Positions 41,842 to 54,864 of a stretch of 64,000 bases of DNA are shown piece after piece; position 1 is the first letter of the stretch; each line of letters starts with the position of its first letter. The notes beneath the pieces are model-generated. The model ran no database searches, was not told where the DNA came from, and worked only from the letters and a program-made list of their open reading frames with translations. The stretch comes from Anaeramoeba ignava. Its lineage: Eukaryota; Metamonada; Anaeramoebidae. The stretch lies in the NCBI GenBank assembly GCA_028826165.1, contig JAPDFW010000027.1:1-64000 (forward strand). The letters are read 5' to 3'. Both the position numbers and the translations under genes were made by a program.

Positions 41842-42008
41842 TTCTTTTTTGTTTTTATTTTTTTTAAAATGGAAAAAAAAAATGAAAAATTAAAAAAATT
41901 TTTTTCATTTTTTTTTTCATTTATTTTTGCTTTTTTTTTACTTTTTTGGTTAATTGATTTAAATATAAAAAAATAATAACAACAATAATAATAATAATAA
42001 TAATATAA
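41842..42008. promoter_or_regulatory. Divergent promoter, OARD1-like and PH gene
   Basis: The sense strand of the minus gene contains TTTTTCATTTTTTTTTTCCA (plus-strand purine run 41869-41890). For the plus gene there are TTTTTTTCATTTTTTTTTTC and ATTT at 41899-41922. An (AAT)n run at about 41975-42003 directly precedes the ATG at 42009. Confidence 0.5.
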
Positions 42009-44426
42009 ATGGATGAATTTGAAGAAGTTGTTGGTGTTTGGTTAACACCAGAAAAAAAACGGGATCAAACTTATCTTAGATATCATCATGGGTCAAAGGA
42101 ATTACATGGATGTGCAGCAGTTTTTGATCAAAATTCAATACCCACAGAAATTGAATTCTTTTATCATAATTGGAGAATTGGTAATAAATGAAAAAAATTA
42201 AATTAAATTAAATTAAATTAAAAAAAATAAATTGGAAAAATTAAATTGGAAAAATTAAATAAAATTAAATTGAAAAAATTTAAATTAAATTAAATTTTTT
42301 CTCATTAGCAAGTTTTGGATCTTTTCAAGGCCATTTAATCCCAAAAGAGGTAATTTGAATTTCAAAAATATAAATATAAAAAAAATTTTTTTGCTTTTTT
42401 TGAAATTTAAATTTTGCTTTTCATCTTTAAAAGGATCCAAAACAAAGATTAATTCGATTACAAGGATTTCTTAAAAAAGAAGGTGGAAGACATAAATCAG
42501 TTAAAAAAAGATGGTTTGAATTAGATGATTTTAAATTAACTTATTCAAAAAACCAAAATTCACCATCAATTGATGAAATTAAATTACGTTCTGTAATTAT
42601 TTTTAAAAGAAAAAGAAAAAGAAAAAGAAAAATGAAAAGAAATGTTTGATTGTTTATAATTTCTATTCAAAATTTTCCAGGTTTTTTCTTTATCAAAACA
42701 ACACGACAAAAATCAAATTAATCTTCACACTACAAATCGAATATATGTAATTCAACCTGAAAGCCATTCTGGATTTCAAACATGGTATAATGCAATTCAC
42801 AAAATTAATGAATTGAGAAAATTAGTAGATCAAAATTTACCGATCGCAAAAGTAATTTTTTTGTTTTGATTTTGATTTTAATTTTAATTTTGATTTTAAT
42901 TTTATTTTGATTTTAATTTTAATTTTGATTTTAATTTTAATTTTGATTTTAATTTTAATTTTAATTTTAATTTTAATTTTAATTTTGATTTTAATTTTAA
43001 TTTTGATTTTAATTTTAATTTTAATTTTAATTTTGATTTTAATTTTAATTTTAATTTTGATTTTAATTTTAATTTTAATTTTAATTTTGATTTTAATTTT
43101 AATTTTAATTTTGATTATAATTTTAATTTTGTAAAAAATTTCCAAAAATAAAAGTGTTTTTTAGATCAAACAATTCAACCTGTTGACCAATTAATGATTG
43201 ACAAAATTCAAAAAGGAAATCTGAATAAAAAGAATGTCCATCATTTCAAGAATATCAATGGAGAAGGATTATTTCTTCATTTCTTAAAACTAAACTCCCA
43301 AGATTTGCTTCTTGAGTTGTTGAAATTAGACTATAATTTCAAAGTAACAAATGAACTTTCAAAGATTAATGAAGAGCAACATAAACAATATTTCAAAGAA
43401 TGGGACAATAAGGAATTAATTTTGCATTTTTTGGATGTTTTGAATTCATTGAATTTTTCGATTAGTTTTGAGATCTTAGAATATTGGTATTCGTCTCTTG
43501 TGATAAAAAACCAAAACACAGAAAATCAAGAACATGACAAAATTGAAACCAGTGATAATTTTTCTCAAGAATTCATTTCAAAGGATATTCGAATTTCTAA
43601 ATTTGATGAAGCTTCAAGATTATTAAAAGAAAAAATCAAATTAACAGAAATTTTCCACAAACGAGAAAAGCAACTGGATTTGAATGAAACGGTTTATTTA
43701 TCCGAATTGACGAATATCATGAACCATTTGAGCAAGCATCAGATGATATTGGCTTCGCTCCAAAAAACATTTGATCAAAATAGGGAAACAATTGAATCTC
43801 TTGAAAAAGAAATCAATGGAGATGATGAATCTGAACAAGTTGATGAACCACAAGATTCTCAGAATGAAAAAATTGAAGAACTTGAGAATTATAAAAAAAT
43901 CATTTCCAATTTGAAGGATGATTTGAACTCAAAAACTAAAATGATTCAAGATTACCAAAAACAAGGAGATTCTCCAAAATTTCCAAGATCCAATATTTCA
44001 AAAGCTCCACAAAATCAACTTCAAGAAATAGAGAATGAAATCAATGAGAATAAGAAGTCATTTAATAAATTGAAAGAAGAAAACAAAAACGAAACCAATC
44101 AAAAAAGTCAAGAAATGGATAAATTGAAGCAAGAACTTGAATCTAAAGAAATGTTAATTGAAAGTGAAAGGAAAAAAATTGTTAAATTAAAGGAATTAAA
44201 GGACAGAGCAATTGCAGATATTGCAAGAGAAAAATCTAAAATAAAAGCAATTACTGTTTCAAATCAAAAAATTCTTGAAAAGAATCAAAAGAAAAAAGAA
44301 GATTTAGCTGCAAGATTACAGAAATTAAAACTTGAAATGCAAACTGAAAAAAATAGGAATAAAAGAATTAATGAACAAATTGAAAAAACAAAAAAACAAA
44401 TTGAGGAATCATCAAAAAAGGTTTGA
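42009..44426 (+). CDS. PH-domain coiled-coil protein
   Basis: Exons 42009-42180, 42309-42349, 42434-42592, 42681-42851 and about 43155-44426 give 604 residues. Residues about 80-190 are a pleckstrin-homology domain: LQGFLKKEGGRHKSVKKRWF, ELDDFKLTYSKN, INLHTTNRIYVIQPES and the C-terminal helix Trp in FQTWYNAIHKINELRKL. PH domains bind phosphoinositides or small GTPases, so membrane recruitment is likely. Residues about 300-604 are strongly charged with heptad-like Leu spacing and should form a long coiled coil (KLKQELESKEMLIESERKKI). The middle region (KIQKGNLNKKNVHHFKNING...) is not recognised. The last acceptor is uncertain: TTTTTTAG at 43162 gives the wrong phase, whereas AAAAG at 43154 keeps the frame. 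Confidence 0.8.
42852..43154 (+). repeat. PH-gene intron, TTTTAATTTTGA satellite
   Basis: An intron of TTTTAA and TTTTGA hexamers from about 42862 to 43130, donor GTAATT. The two strands give long Ile-Leu and Lys-Ile open frames that are not genes. Confidence 0.9.
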
Positions 44427-45245
44427 AAAAACAACAAAAAGAAAACAACAAGAAAAACAACAAGAAGAAAAAAACAAGAAAACAAGAAAAAGAAAAAAAC
44501 AACAAGAAAACAAGAAAACAAGAAAATGATTTTTTATGCAAATCTTGTCGTTTTTTGTGTTTATTTTTTTTATAATTTTTGAAGAAAAATAATTCAAAAT
44601 TCAAAAATCAAAATTTAAAATCAAAATTCAAAATTCAAAATTTAAAATCAAAATTCAAAATGAAAATCAAAATTCAAAATTTAAAATTTAAAATTTAAAA
44701 TTTAAAATTCAAAATCAAAATTCAAAATTTAAAATTCAAAATTCAAAATTTAAAATTCAAAATTAAAATTCAAAATTTAAAATTTAAAATTTAAAATCAA
44801 AATTTAAAATGAAAATCAAAATTCAAAATTTGAAATTTAAAATTCAAAATTTAAAATTCAAAATTTAAAATTGAAATTTAAAATTCAAAATTTAAAATTC
44901 AAAATTCAAAATTGAAATTTAAAATTCAAAATTTAAAATTCAAACTGAAAATTTATAACTTAAAATCAAAATTTAAAATTCAAACTGAAAATCAAAATTC
45001 AAAATTCAAAATTCAAAATTTAAAATTCAAAATTCAAATTAAAAATTCAAAATTGAAAATCAAAATTTAAAATTTAAAAAATCAAAATTCAAAATTCAAA
45101 ATTCCAAATTTAAAATTCAAATTAAAAATTCAAAATTCAAAATTTAAAATTTAAAATTTAAAAAACAAAATTCAAAATTTAAAATTTAAAAAATAAAAAT
45201 AAAATTTTTTTCATTTTCATTTTTTTTCTTTTTCATTTTTTCTTC
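44427..45245 (+). repeat. Spacer: polypurine run, AAAATTC satellite, PIGO leader
   Basis: 44427-44525 is a polypurine/AAC run (AAGAAAACAACAAGAAAAAC). 44590-45190 is AAAATTC/AAAATTT hexamer-heptamer repeat. 45206-45245 is a T/C tract with TTTTTTTCATTTTCATTTTT and TTTTTCATTTTTTCTTC immediately before the ATG at 45246, the presumed promoter/leader of the next gene. Confidence 0.8.
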
Positions 45246-48200
45246 ATGATGTGGAATTATTTCTTAATTATTGTTTGGTTAATAATTCTTCATTCATTAG
45301 GTTTACATCTTTTTATTGGAGGTTTTTTATTATCTAGATCTGAAATTCCAAATAAAAGTGAATGTGGAAATTTACCAAAACATTTAATTGATAAAAAAGA
45401 AATAAAAACTTTAATAAATGATAAAAAATATGGACTTCAAAAAGGATGTTGGTTTCCTCAAAAATTTGATAAAGCTATATTTTTTATAATTGATGCTCTT
45501 CGATTTGATATGATTTTCTCTCCAAAAACAAATTCAGATGATTTTGAAATTAAATCACCTTTTCAATATGAACCTCTTCAAGTTGTTTCTCAACTTAGAG
45601 AAGAAAAACCTTTGAATTCTTTACTATTTAAATTTATTGCAGATCCACCAACAACAACAATGCAAAGACTAATGGTGAAATTTAAAATTAAAATTAAAAT
45701 TAAAATTAAAATTAAAATTAAAATTAATTAAAATTAAAATTAAAATTCATTTATAATATTAAAATTAAAATTAAAATTAATATTAAAATTAAAATTAAAA
45801 TTAAAATTAAAATTAAAATTAAAATTAAAATTAAAATTAAAATTAAAATTAATATTAAAATTAAAATTAAAATTAAAATTAAAATTAAAATTAAAATTCA
45901 TTTATAATATTAAAATCAAAATTAAAATTAAAATTAAAATCAAAATTAAAATTAAAATTAATATTAAAATTAAAATTAATATTAAAATTATTATTAAAAT
46001 TAATATCAAAATTAATATTAAAATTAAAATTAAAATTAAAAATTAAAATTAAAATTAAAATTAAAATTAAAATTAAAATTAAAAATTAAAATTAAAATTA
46101 AAATCTAAAATTAAAATTAAAATTAAAATTAAAATTAAAATTAAAATTAAAATTAAAATTAATATTAAAATTAATATTAAAATTAATATTAAAATTAAAA
46201 TTAATATTAAAATTAAAATTAAAATTAATATCAAAATTAATATTAAAATTAAAATTAAAATTAAAATTAAAATTAAAATTCATTTATAATATTAAAATCA
46301 AAATTAAAATTAAAATTAAAATCAAAATTAATATTAAAATTAAAATTAATATTAAAATTAATATTAAAATTTAAATTAAAATTAAAATCAAAATTCATTT
46401 ATAAAATTATATCTATAAATATAGGGATTAACTGCTGGAGGAATTCCAACATTTTTTGATATGAGAGAAAATTTTCAATCAGATGAAATTTCAGATGATA
46501 ATATCATTTCACAACTTCAAAAAAACAACAAAAGAATTACATTTATGGGAGATGATACATGGGCAAGATTATTTCCAAATTCATTTACAAAATCATTTCC
46601 TTTTGATTCGTTTAATTCGAAGGATCTATACACAGTAGATAATGGGATAAAAAGTCATTTATTTGAAGAAATAAAAATGGGTGATTTCACACTTTTAATT
46701 GCACATTTTCTTGGAGTTGATCATGCAGCACATACATTCACATGCCATTCACAAAGTATGATCAAAAAACTCGAAGAATTTAATCAAGCAATCAAGGATG
46801 TAATTAAAATCATGGATGATTCAACATTGTTGTTTATTTTTGGAGATCATGGAATTACAATCCATGGTGATCATGGCGGTGGTTCTTCAGAGGAAGTTGA
46901 ATCAGGCTTATTTATTTATTCAAAAAAACAATTACTTTTGGAAAAGCAAGTTTTCAATGATGGAATGCAACCAAAAGCAATTCCTCAAATTGATTTTGTT
47001 CCGACATTTTCATTGTTAATGGGATTACCTATTCCATATGGGAATTTGGGGAAATTAATACCAGAATTATTCCAAATTTTCTCTGTTTCCGATTCAGAAG
47101 AATCTAACAAATTATTTACAAATATATTTCTTGAAAATGGATTGCAAATAAATGCAGAACAAGTATTGGAATATATTTTGGATTATGTGGATTTTACAAA
47201 GGCTCAAAGCTTCCCTTCTTATAAAATTCAGGAATTAATGAATCATTATAACGATATTTTTGAATTGCATCATAAAGGCAGGTTGAAACTAAATCAAAAT
47301 GGAGATATTTTATCAAAGCAACCATCAGATTACACAGATGAAGATAAAGAAATTATTGAAGAAATGAGTAATTTATTCCAAGATATAAATCAAAAATGGT
47401 TGAGTTTACTGGAAAAAACATTTGAAATGTGCCGTATTTTGTGGACAGTTTTTGACGTAAATAAAATGATATCAGGGATTTCAATCATGTTTTTAAGCGC
47501 ATTTGTCATGCTTTTTCAATGGATATTTTCTTTGGAAATTTCCGTCAAGAAAATTTATTCAATAATCGCATTTTCACTTTTGATTTCAGGATTAATTTAT
47601 ATATCACCAACACAAAATTTGTCAGCAGATAAATCAACATTATTATATCCAATCTTTAATTTGGTGGATAAAATGTCGTTTATGTACATGATAATTGCTT
47701 TGCCGTCTGTGATATACTATTTTAAACAAGTTTATCATCATTTAAAACAAAATCAAAATCAAAATCAAAATCAAAATCAAAAGAAAAAGAAAAAATCTTC
47801 GAAATTTAAATTCTTTGTGTATTTCACTCCTTTTTTGATTTCAATATTCTTCTCTTCTTCGTTAATATCGAACAGCTTTATTCTCAAAGAAGGAAATGTT
47901 ATAATCTATTTGATATCTTCTTTATTGGTATTTGTTTTGATGATCATATTTCATGATAACCCAGAAAATTTGACTATGAACAAAATTCTCAAGACAATTC
48001 TCATCATTGCATGTTTGAAATACACATCAATTTTCACAGAAGAACGAGAATTTTACGATAAAAAAAGTGATATCCAAGAAAAAATTCGGAAATTTATGAT
48101 GGATATTCCGTTAGTGATAATTTTAGCGATTTTTCTCTTAGTTTTTTTTCTTGTGATAAGGATACTAAAGAAACTGAAAACATGGAAAAAGGAAACGAAA

Positions 48201-49274
48201 AAATATCTCTCTTTGTTTGGTTCAGCTCCATTAGTTCTTATTTGTATTTATTGGTTTGTTGCAGGAACTCCTATTGAAGAAATTTTGGGAAGCTCTTTGA
48301 TTAATATTTTTCCAAAAAGTATTTACATTTTAACACTAATTGGAATAATTGGTTTTGTTGCATTTCCAATAGTCCACAATTCAGAAGAAAAAGAAAACAA
48401 AAAATTTATGGATCTTTTAGAATCTCTTGAAAAAGAAAAAAATAATGAAAATAATGAAAATAATCAAAATAATCAAAATCCAGATTCAAAAAAATCAACT
48501 TTAAAATATGACGAAATCATTTCTAAAATTCATCCAGTCTCCTTAATGACTTCCATTTCTTCAACCTTTTTGTTGATGTTTTTGAGCTTTTCAATTATTA
48601 TAACGTTGATTGTTGGGAAATATTTTGTTGCTCATATTTTATGCATTTTTTTGATCACAATATCGCTTGTTGACATTACTAGATCGAAAATGAAATCATT
48701 AATTAACTTTGAAGCCAATCCACTTGCGAAGGGTGTTGAAAATTTCATTGTTCTCATTGTGTACTTGCTAATCAGACACTTCTTTTTTTCTTCAAGCCAC
48801 AATATGACAGTCACTTCAATTAAATTTCAAGTTGCCTTTATTGGATTCGATGATTTTAATTTTTATGTATCGGGTTTGCTTGTTGTTTTGGACACATTTT
48901 GCTCAGCATTTTTGTTTGTTCCACTTTTCCCTGTTTTGTTTGCAATCCCACAACAAATTCAAATCAGGATTTCGAATATGAAAAATGATTTTGTCAAAGA
49001 ATTGATTCAAATTGGCAAAAAATTCGATTTTATTTGTTCTAAATTAAAACGTCCTTTTATGTTCTTGATGCTTTTGTTTACTTTGAATATTGCGTTATAT
49101 TCAATGTTTCTTGCTATTCATAGACGTCATTTAATGCTCTGGGCAATTTTCGCACCAAGATTTCTTTTTGATTCATTACTAGTCTTTATCATAGATTCTT
49201 TGGTTTTGGTGGTTTTAATTATTTTGATTCGAATTAGAAAACGAACAATTAACTTCCAATTAACTTCTAATTAA
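45246..49274 (+). CDS. PIGO: GPI ethanolamine phosphate transferase 3
   Basis: Exons 45246-45674 and 46425-49274 join in frame to 1,092 residues, essentially the human PIG-O length (1,089). The N-terminal signal-anchor helix (YFLIIVWLIILHSLGLHLFI) is followed by the luminal alkaline-phosphatase-like domain: FFIIDALRFDM with its metal ligand Asp, DPPTTTMQRL, ITFMGDDTWARLFP, TVDNGIKSHL, IAHFLGVDHAAHTF and FGDHGITIHGDHGG. Some dozen transmembrane helices fill residues about 460-1090. The enzyme adds the terminal ethanolamine phosphate to the third mannose of the GPI precursor in the ER, the one later linked to protein. An in-frame CAAAAT run encodes Gln-Asn pairs in a cytoplasmic loop at about 47748-47780, and an Asn/Glu/Lys loop lies near 48440. 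Confidence 0.95.
45675..46424 (+). repeat. PIGO intron, AAAATT satellite
   Basis: A 750-nt intron, donor GTGAAA and acceptor AAATATAG, of AAAATT and AATATT hexamers. A block with CATTTATAATATTAAAATC occurs three times (about 45751, 45899, 46280), marking higher-order duplication of the array. Confidence 0.9.
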
Positions 49275-49756
49275 CAAATTAGTTTACTTTTTAAACCAAA
49301 ATTTTAATAGAAAAGTGGAATTAAAAAGAAAATCTTCTTTTTCTTTTTCTTTTTCTTTTTCTTTTTCTTTGCTTTTTTTTTTTTTTTGATCAATAAAAAT
49401 AAAAAGAAAATTTTTTTAAAAAGAAAATTCCATTTTTTTAAATTAAAGAAAAGCTTATTTAAATTGAAATTTGTTTTAAAAATTAAAATTAAAATAAAAA
49501 AATAAATATAAATAAGTTTTGAATAGTTTAATTTTGAAAGCAAAAAAAGAAAAAATAATTTAATAAAAAAAACATTTTTTAATTATTTTTTGCTTTTTAT
49601 TTTAATAATAAAAAAAAAATATTTAAATTTTGGAACACAGAAACAAAAAGAAATAAATATTTCCTTTTCATTTTTTTCTTTTCTTTCTTTCTTTCTTTCT
49701 TTTTTTATTTTTTTATTTTTTTTTTTTATTTTTTTTCAAACACAATAACATAAAAA
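49275..49756 (+). other. Spacer between PIGO and PUF gene
   Basis: Contains a (CTTTTT)n run at 49335-49372, A/T homopolymers, and a T/C tract from 49660 (TTCCTTTTCATTTTTTTCTT, then CTTT repeats) leading to the start codon at 49757. No gene is seen. Confidence 0.6.
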
Positions 49757-52700
49757 ATGAGTCAAGACTTTATTAAAAACCAACAAAATTCCATTTGGAA
49801 ACAACAAGAAAACGGAAACGGAAATGGAAATGGAAATGGAAAAGAAAATGAAATAAAACAACAAGAAAAAAATGTTTCGTTAAAAACAACCCCAAAAAAA
49901 CAATTGAATTCAATTAAATTAGAATCAATAGAAAATGATTCTAATCCCATTAATAAAAGAACCAATAACGAATCAAAAGCAAATTCAAATTTAAAAACAA
50001 AAGCAAATCCACCTCCTTTACAATTTCAATTTTCTGCAAGAAATGATAATGTGGATATTTCTTATACCCAAAAAAACAACAACAATAAAATTATATATAA
50101 AATTATATATAAAATTATTTATAAAATTATATATAAAACAACAACAATAAAATTATATATAAAATTATATATAAAATTATTTATAAAATTATATATAAAA
50201 TTATTTATTAAATTATTTATAAAATTATTTATAAAATTATTTATTAAATTATTTATTAAATTATTTATAAAATTATTTATAAAATTATTTATAAAATTAT
50301 TTATAAAATTATATATAAAATTATATATAAAATTATTTATTAAATTATTTATAAAATTATTTATAAAATTATTTATAAAATTAAATATAAAATTAAATAT
50401 AAAATTATTTATAAAATTGTTTATAAAATTATATATTAAATTATTTATAAAATTATTTATTAAATTATTTATAAAATATATTAAATTAAATATAAAAATT
50501 TATAAAATTATTTATAAAATTATTTATAAAATTATTTATAAAATTATATTTATAAAATTATTTATAAAATTATTTATTAAATTATTTATAAAATTATTTA
50601 TAAAATTAATTATAAAATTATTTATTAAATTATTTATAAAATTAATTATAAAATTATTTATAAAATTATTTATAAAATTATTTATAAAATTAAATATTAA
50701 ATTATTTATTAAATTATTTATTAAATTATTTATAAAATTATTTATAAAATTAATTATAAAATTAATTATAAAATTATTTATTAAATTAAATATAAAAATT
50801 ATTTATAAAATTATATATAAAATTAAATATAAAATTATTTATTAAATTTATTTATTAAATTATTTATTAAATTATTTATTAAATTATTTAAATTATTTAT
50901 TAATTTTTATATAAAATTATATATAAAATTATTTTATTAAAAAATTATATAAAATTATTTATAAAATTATTTATAAAATTATTTATAAAATTATTTATTA
51001 AATTATTTATTAAATTATATATAAAAATTATATATTAAATTATTTATAAAATTATATATAAAATTATTTATTAAATTATATATAAAATTATTTATTAAAA
51101 TTATATATAAAAATTAAATATTAAATTATTTATAAAATTATATATAAAATTATTTATAAAATTATTTATAAAATTAATTATTAAATTATATATTAAATTA
51201 TTTATAAAATTATTTTATAAAATTATATATAAAATTATATATAAAATTATATATAAAAAATTATATATAAAATTATTTATTTAAATTATTTATAAAAAAA
51301 TTATAAAATTAATTTATAAAATTAAATATAAAATTATTTATTTATAAAATTATATATAAAAATTATTTATAAAATTATTATTAAATTATATATAAAATTA
51401 TATATAAAATTAATTATTAAATTATTTATAAAATTAATTATAAAATTATTTATAAAATTAAATATAAAAATTATTTATAAAATTATTATTTATAAAATTA
51501 AATATAAAATTAAATTATAAAATTATTTATAAAATTATATATAAAATTAAATATAAAATTATTTATAAAATTATTTATTAAATTATATATAAATTATTTA
51601 TATAAAATTATATAAAATTATTTATAAAATTAAATATAAAATTATTTTATAAAATTATTTATAAAATTATTATATAAAAATTATATATAAAATTTATATA
51701 AAATTAATATAAAATTATTTATATAAAATTATTTATAAAATTATATATTAAATTATATATATAAATTATTTATAAAATTATATATTAAATTATTTATAAA
51801 ATTATATATATAAAAATTATATATAAAAATTATTTATAAAATTATTTATTAATTTTTATAAAATTATATATTAAATTATATATAAAATTATATATAAAAT
51901 TATATATAAAATTATATATAAAATTATATATATTAAATTATTTATATAAAATTATTTATAAAATTAAATATAAAATTAATTATTAAATTATTTATAAAAT
52001 TATTTATAAAATTATTTATAAAATTATTTATAAAAATTATTTATTAATTATTTATAAAATTAAATATAAAATTAAATATAAAATTAAATATAAAATTATA
52101 TATAAAAATTAAATATAAAAATTAAATATAAAATTTCATATATAAAATTATTTATAAAATTATATATTAAATTATTTATAAAATTATATATATTAAATTA
52201 TATATAAAATTATTTTATAAAATTATTTATAAAATTATTTATAAAATTATTTATTAAATTATTTATTAAATTATTTATTAAATTAAATATAAAATTATTT
52301 ATAAAATTATTTATAAAATTATATTTATAAAATTATTTATAAAATTATTTATTAAATTATTTATTAAATTATTTATTAAATTATTTATTAAATTATTTAT
52401 AAAAATTATTTATTAAATTATTTATTAAATTATTTATAAAATTATTTATAAAATTATATATAAAATTATTTATAAAATTATTTATAAAATTATTTATAAA
52501 ATTATTTATAAAATTATATATAAAATTATATATAAAATTATATATAAAATTATATATAAAATTATATATAAAATTATATATAAAATTATTTATAAAATTA
52601 TTTATTAAATTATTTATAAAATTATATATAAAATTATATATTAAATTATTTATAAAATTATTTATAAAATTATTTATAAATTTATTTATAAAATTATTTA

Positions 52701-54490
52701 TATAATTAAATATAAAATTATTTATAATATTCTTTTTTTTTTTTTGAATTATAAAAATAGGATATTTTATTTATTCATGACTCTTTTGAATTTGGAGATG
52801 GTGTTGATTCACCTCGGCATACTATTTTTGTTCCTCCAACTCCAAAAGTGGATGATTTAGTAGAAAAAGAAAAGATGAAATTTGTTGGAGTAACAACACA
52901 AACAAGTAAAAAAACAGAAGAAATGACAAAACAACTTGGAAATCTAAGTCTTGAAGAAACAAAAGAACAAGAAAAAGCACAAGAGAATCAAGTTCAAAAC
53001 GAGCAAATTAATCATGATCATTCATATCAAACAGAACCAAATATGAACCATAATGTAAATCATAATTTGCCACAACCAATATATGCAACTTTCCCAACAA
53101 ATGTCCCTAAATCTGATGAACAACTTAGTTCTCATTATCCATTTTTTCCAAATCAAGAAAATCAATATCCACAAATGTCTTCTAATCCTTATGATTCAAT
53201 GACTTTTTCTATGGTTTCTCAAAATTCTATTCCTTTTCCTCATCAGAATAATAATACTAATACCAATACTAGTACTTTTCATGTCCCAGTTTCGGAAAAA
53301 GGACCTGTTCTTACATTCCCTTTGGTTTCAGTTGATCTTTTCTCTGAAAATTTAACTCCCATTTTTATTCCCGAATTTATTGAAGTTTGGAATTTTAAAA
53401 TCTAATATGAAAAAAAAAATAATGTAAAATCTAATTGTTTTTTTTTCCTTTCGTTTAGCTTTGTAAAAGCCAATTTAGTTGCCGATTCCTTCAAAACAAA
53501 ATTGAAACAAACTCGCAAGAATTTATAAATGGATTAATTTTTTTAATACAAAATAATTTTATTGAATTGATGGTGAATCAATTTGGAAATTATCTTTGCC
53601 AAAAAATTTTTGAATTTTGCACACAAGAACAAAGAACATTTATTATCAGCAAAATAGCAGTCTCTATTCCGAAAGTGTCGTTGAATATTTATGGAACAAG
53701 AGCAGTCCAAAAATTGATTGATTCCGTGACAACTGAAGATCAAAAAAAAGCTGTTTTGGCTCAAATTGAAAGAAATACAATAGAGCTAATAAACAATTCG
53801 AACGGAAATCATGTTATTCAAAGATGCTTGCAAAAATTTTCATCCGCAGAAAATGATGTATATAAAGAGAATAATCCATTAATTCATTTATTTACTTACA
53901 TGAAAGGAAATTTAATATTTCATTTTCTTTGTTTTTTTGTGAATATTTAGAAAATCTTTTCCTCCATTATTAATAATTGTGTCCAAATCGCAACTGACAA
54001 ATATGGCTGTTGTGTTCTTCAACGCTGCTTTGATTTTGCATCAAATGAACAAAGAGACGGGCTTTATGAGAAAGTTCGGGAAAATGCCATTTTATTGGTA
54101 GAAGATCAATACGCAAATTACGTTGTTCAGCATATTTTAGAATCTCCTAATTTTGCAGATTCCTTTATCCCAAAAATCATTCCTCATTTTGTGGATCTTT
54201 CTGTGCAAAAATTCTCTTCAAATGTTGTGGAAAAATGCTTAAAAGTTGCCAATAACACAATCAAACAGAAACTAATTGAACAACTTGTATCAAAACAAGA
54301 AAACGTTTTAAAACTTCTACATGACCCTTATGCAAACTATGTGATCCAAACAACAATAAATGTTGCAAATCAAGAACAACAAATTTATATTGCTGAAAGA
54401 ATTAAACCCAATTTATCATCAATCCAAAATCCTTCTTTTCGTAATCGTTTAACAAAAAGAGTGCTTCAAATTCTTGGTAATTCTGATTGA
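49757..54490 (+). CDS. Pumilio-family (PUF) RNA-binding protein
   Basis: Exons 49757-50050, 52761-53384, 53459-53857 and 53951-54490 join in frame to 618 residues. Exon 1 has a GGAAAT run giving Asn-Gly repeats. The C-terminal half holds eight PUF repeats with recognition triplets in order: QFSCRFLQ, QFGNYLCQ, IYGTRAVQ, SNGNHVIQ, KYGCCVLQ, QYANYVVQ, KFSSNVVE and PYANYVIQ. By the established PUF code, repeats 8-6 (NYQ, SNE, NYQ) read U-G-U and repeats 4 and 2 read U, so the target should be of the UGUAnAUA class. Known role: 3'UTR binding, translational repression and mRNA decay in cytoplasm. The exon 1 donor (GTGGAT at 50051) is the only GT that keeps phase but is a weak site; exon 2's donor is GTTTGG. 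Confidence 0.9.
50051..52760 (+). repeat. Giant PUF-gene intron of TTATTTATAAAA satellite
   Basis: About 2.7 kb of AAAATTATTTAT, AAAATTATATAT and AAATTATTTATT units. A block CAACAACAATAAAATTATAT occurs twice near its start (about 50078 and 50139), showing local duplication. The acceptor is AATTATAAAAATAG after a T-run. It is the same motif family and sense orientation as the 6.2-9.6 kb intron of an unrelated gene. Confidence 0.9.
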
Positions 54491-54717
54491 TTGATTAATT
54501 GATTAATTAATTGAATGAATTCGTTTCAAAGATATATCTTTATCAAATTGTGGTTTATTTTATTTTTTTTTTGTGTGTGGTTGTTTTGTTTTTTTTCTTT
54601 GATAGAAAAACACAGTAAAATATTATTTTCCACTTTATGATTTCTAAAAAAAAAGAAGAAGAAAAAGAAAATCAAATTTAAAAAGCAAAATTGGAAAATG
54701 GAAAAAATTTGGATTTT

Positions 54718-54757
<40 letters not shown>

Positions 54758-54864
54758 TTTTGAACATTGGATGATTTGAAATCATTATCAATTTAATTTG
54801 ATAAAAAGTAAATAAGTTCTTTTTTGTTATTTTTTTCTTTTTTTAAAAAAAATTTTTTGGAAAA
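54491..54864. other. Convergent spacer with TTTC microsatellite
   Basis: The spacer between the PUF stop and the F-box gene stop. A (TTTC)n run lies at about 54717-54757, and the flanks are plain AT-rich sequence. I see no gene in it. Confidence 0.6.

Noticed and set aside
42837-43145. Lys-Ile and Ile-Leu open frames
   Set aside because: They are artefacts of the hexamer satellite inside the PH-gene intron.
50087-50845. Extension of the PUF exon 1 frame into Lys-Leu-Phe-Ile-Lys-Leu repeats
   Set aside because: It is the TTATTTATAAAA intron satellite read through the donor; the downstream PUF exons join in phase only if this is removed.
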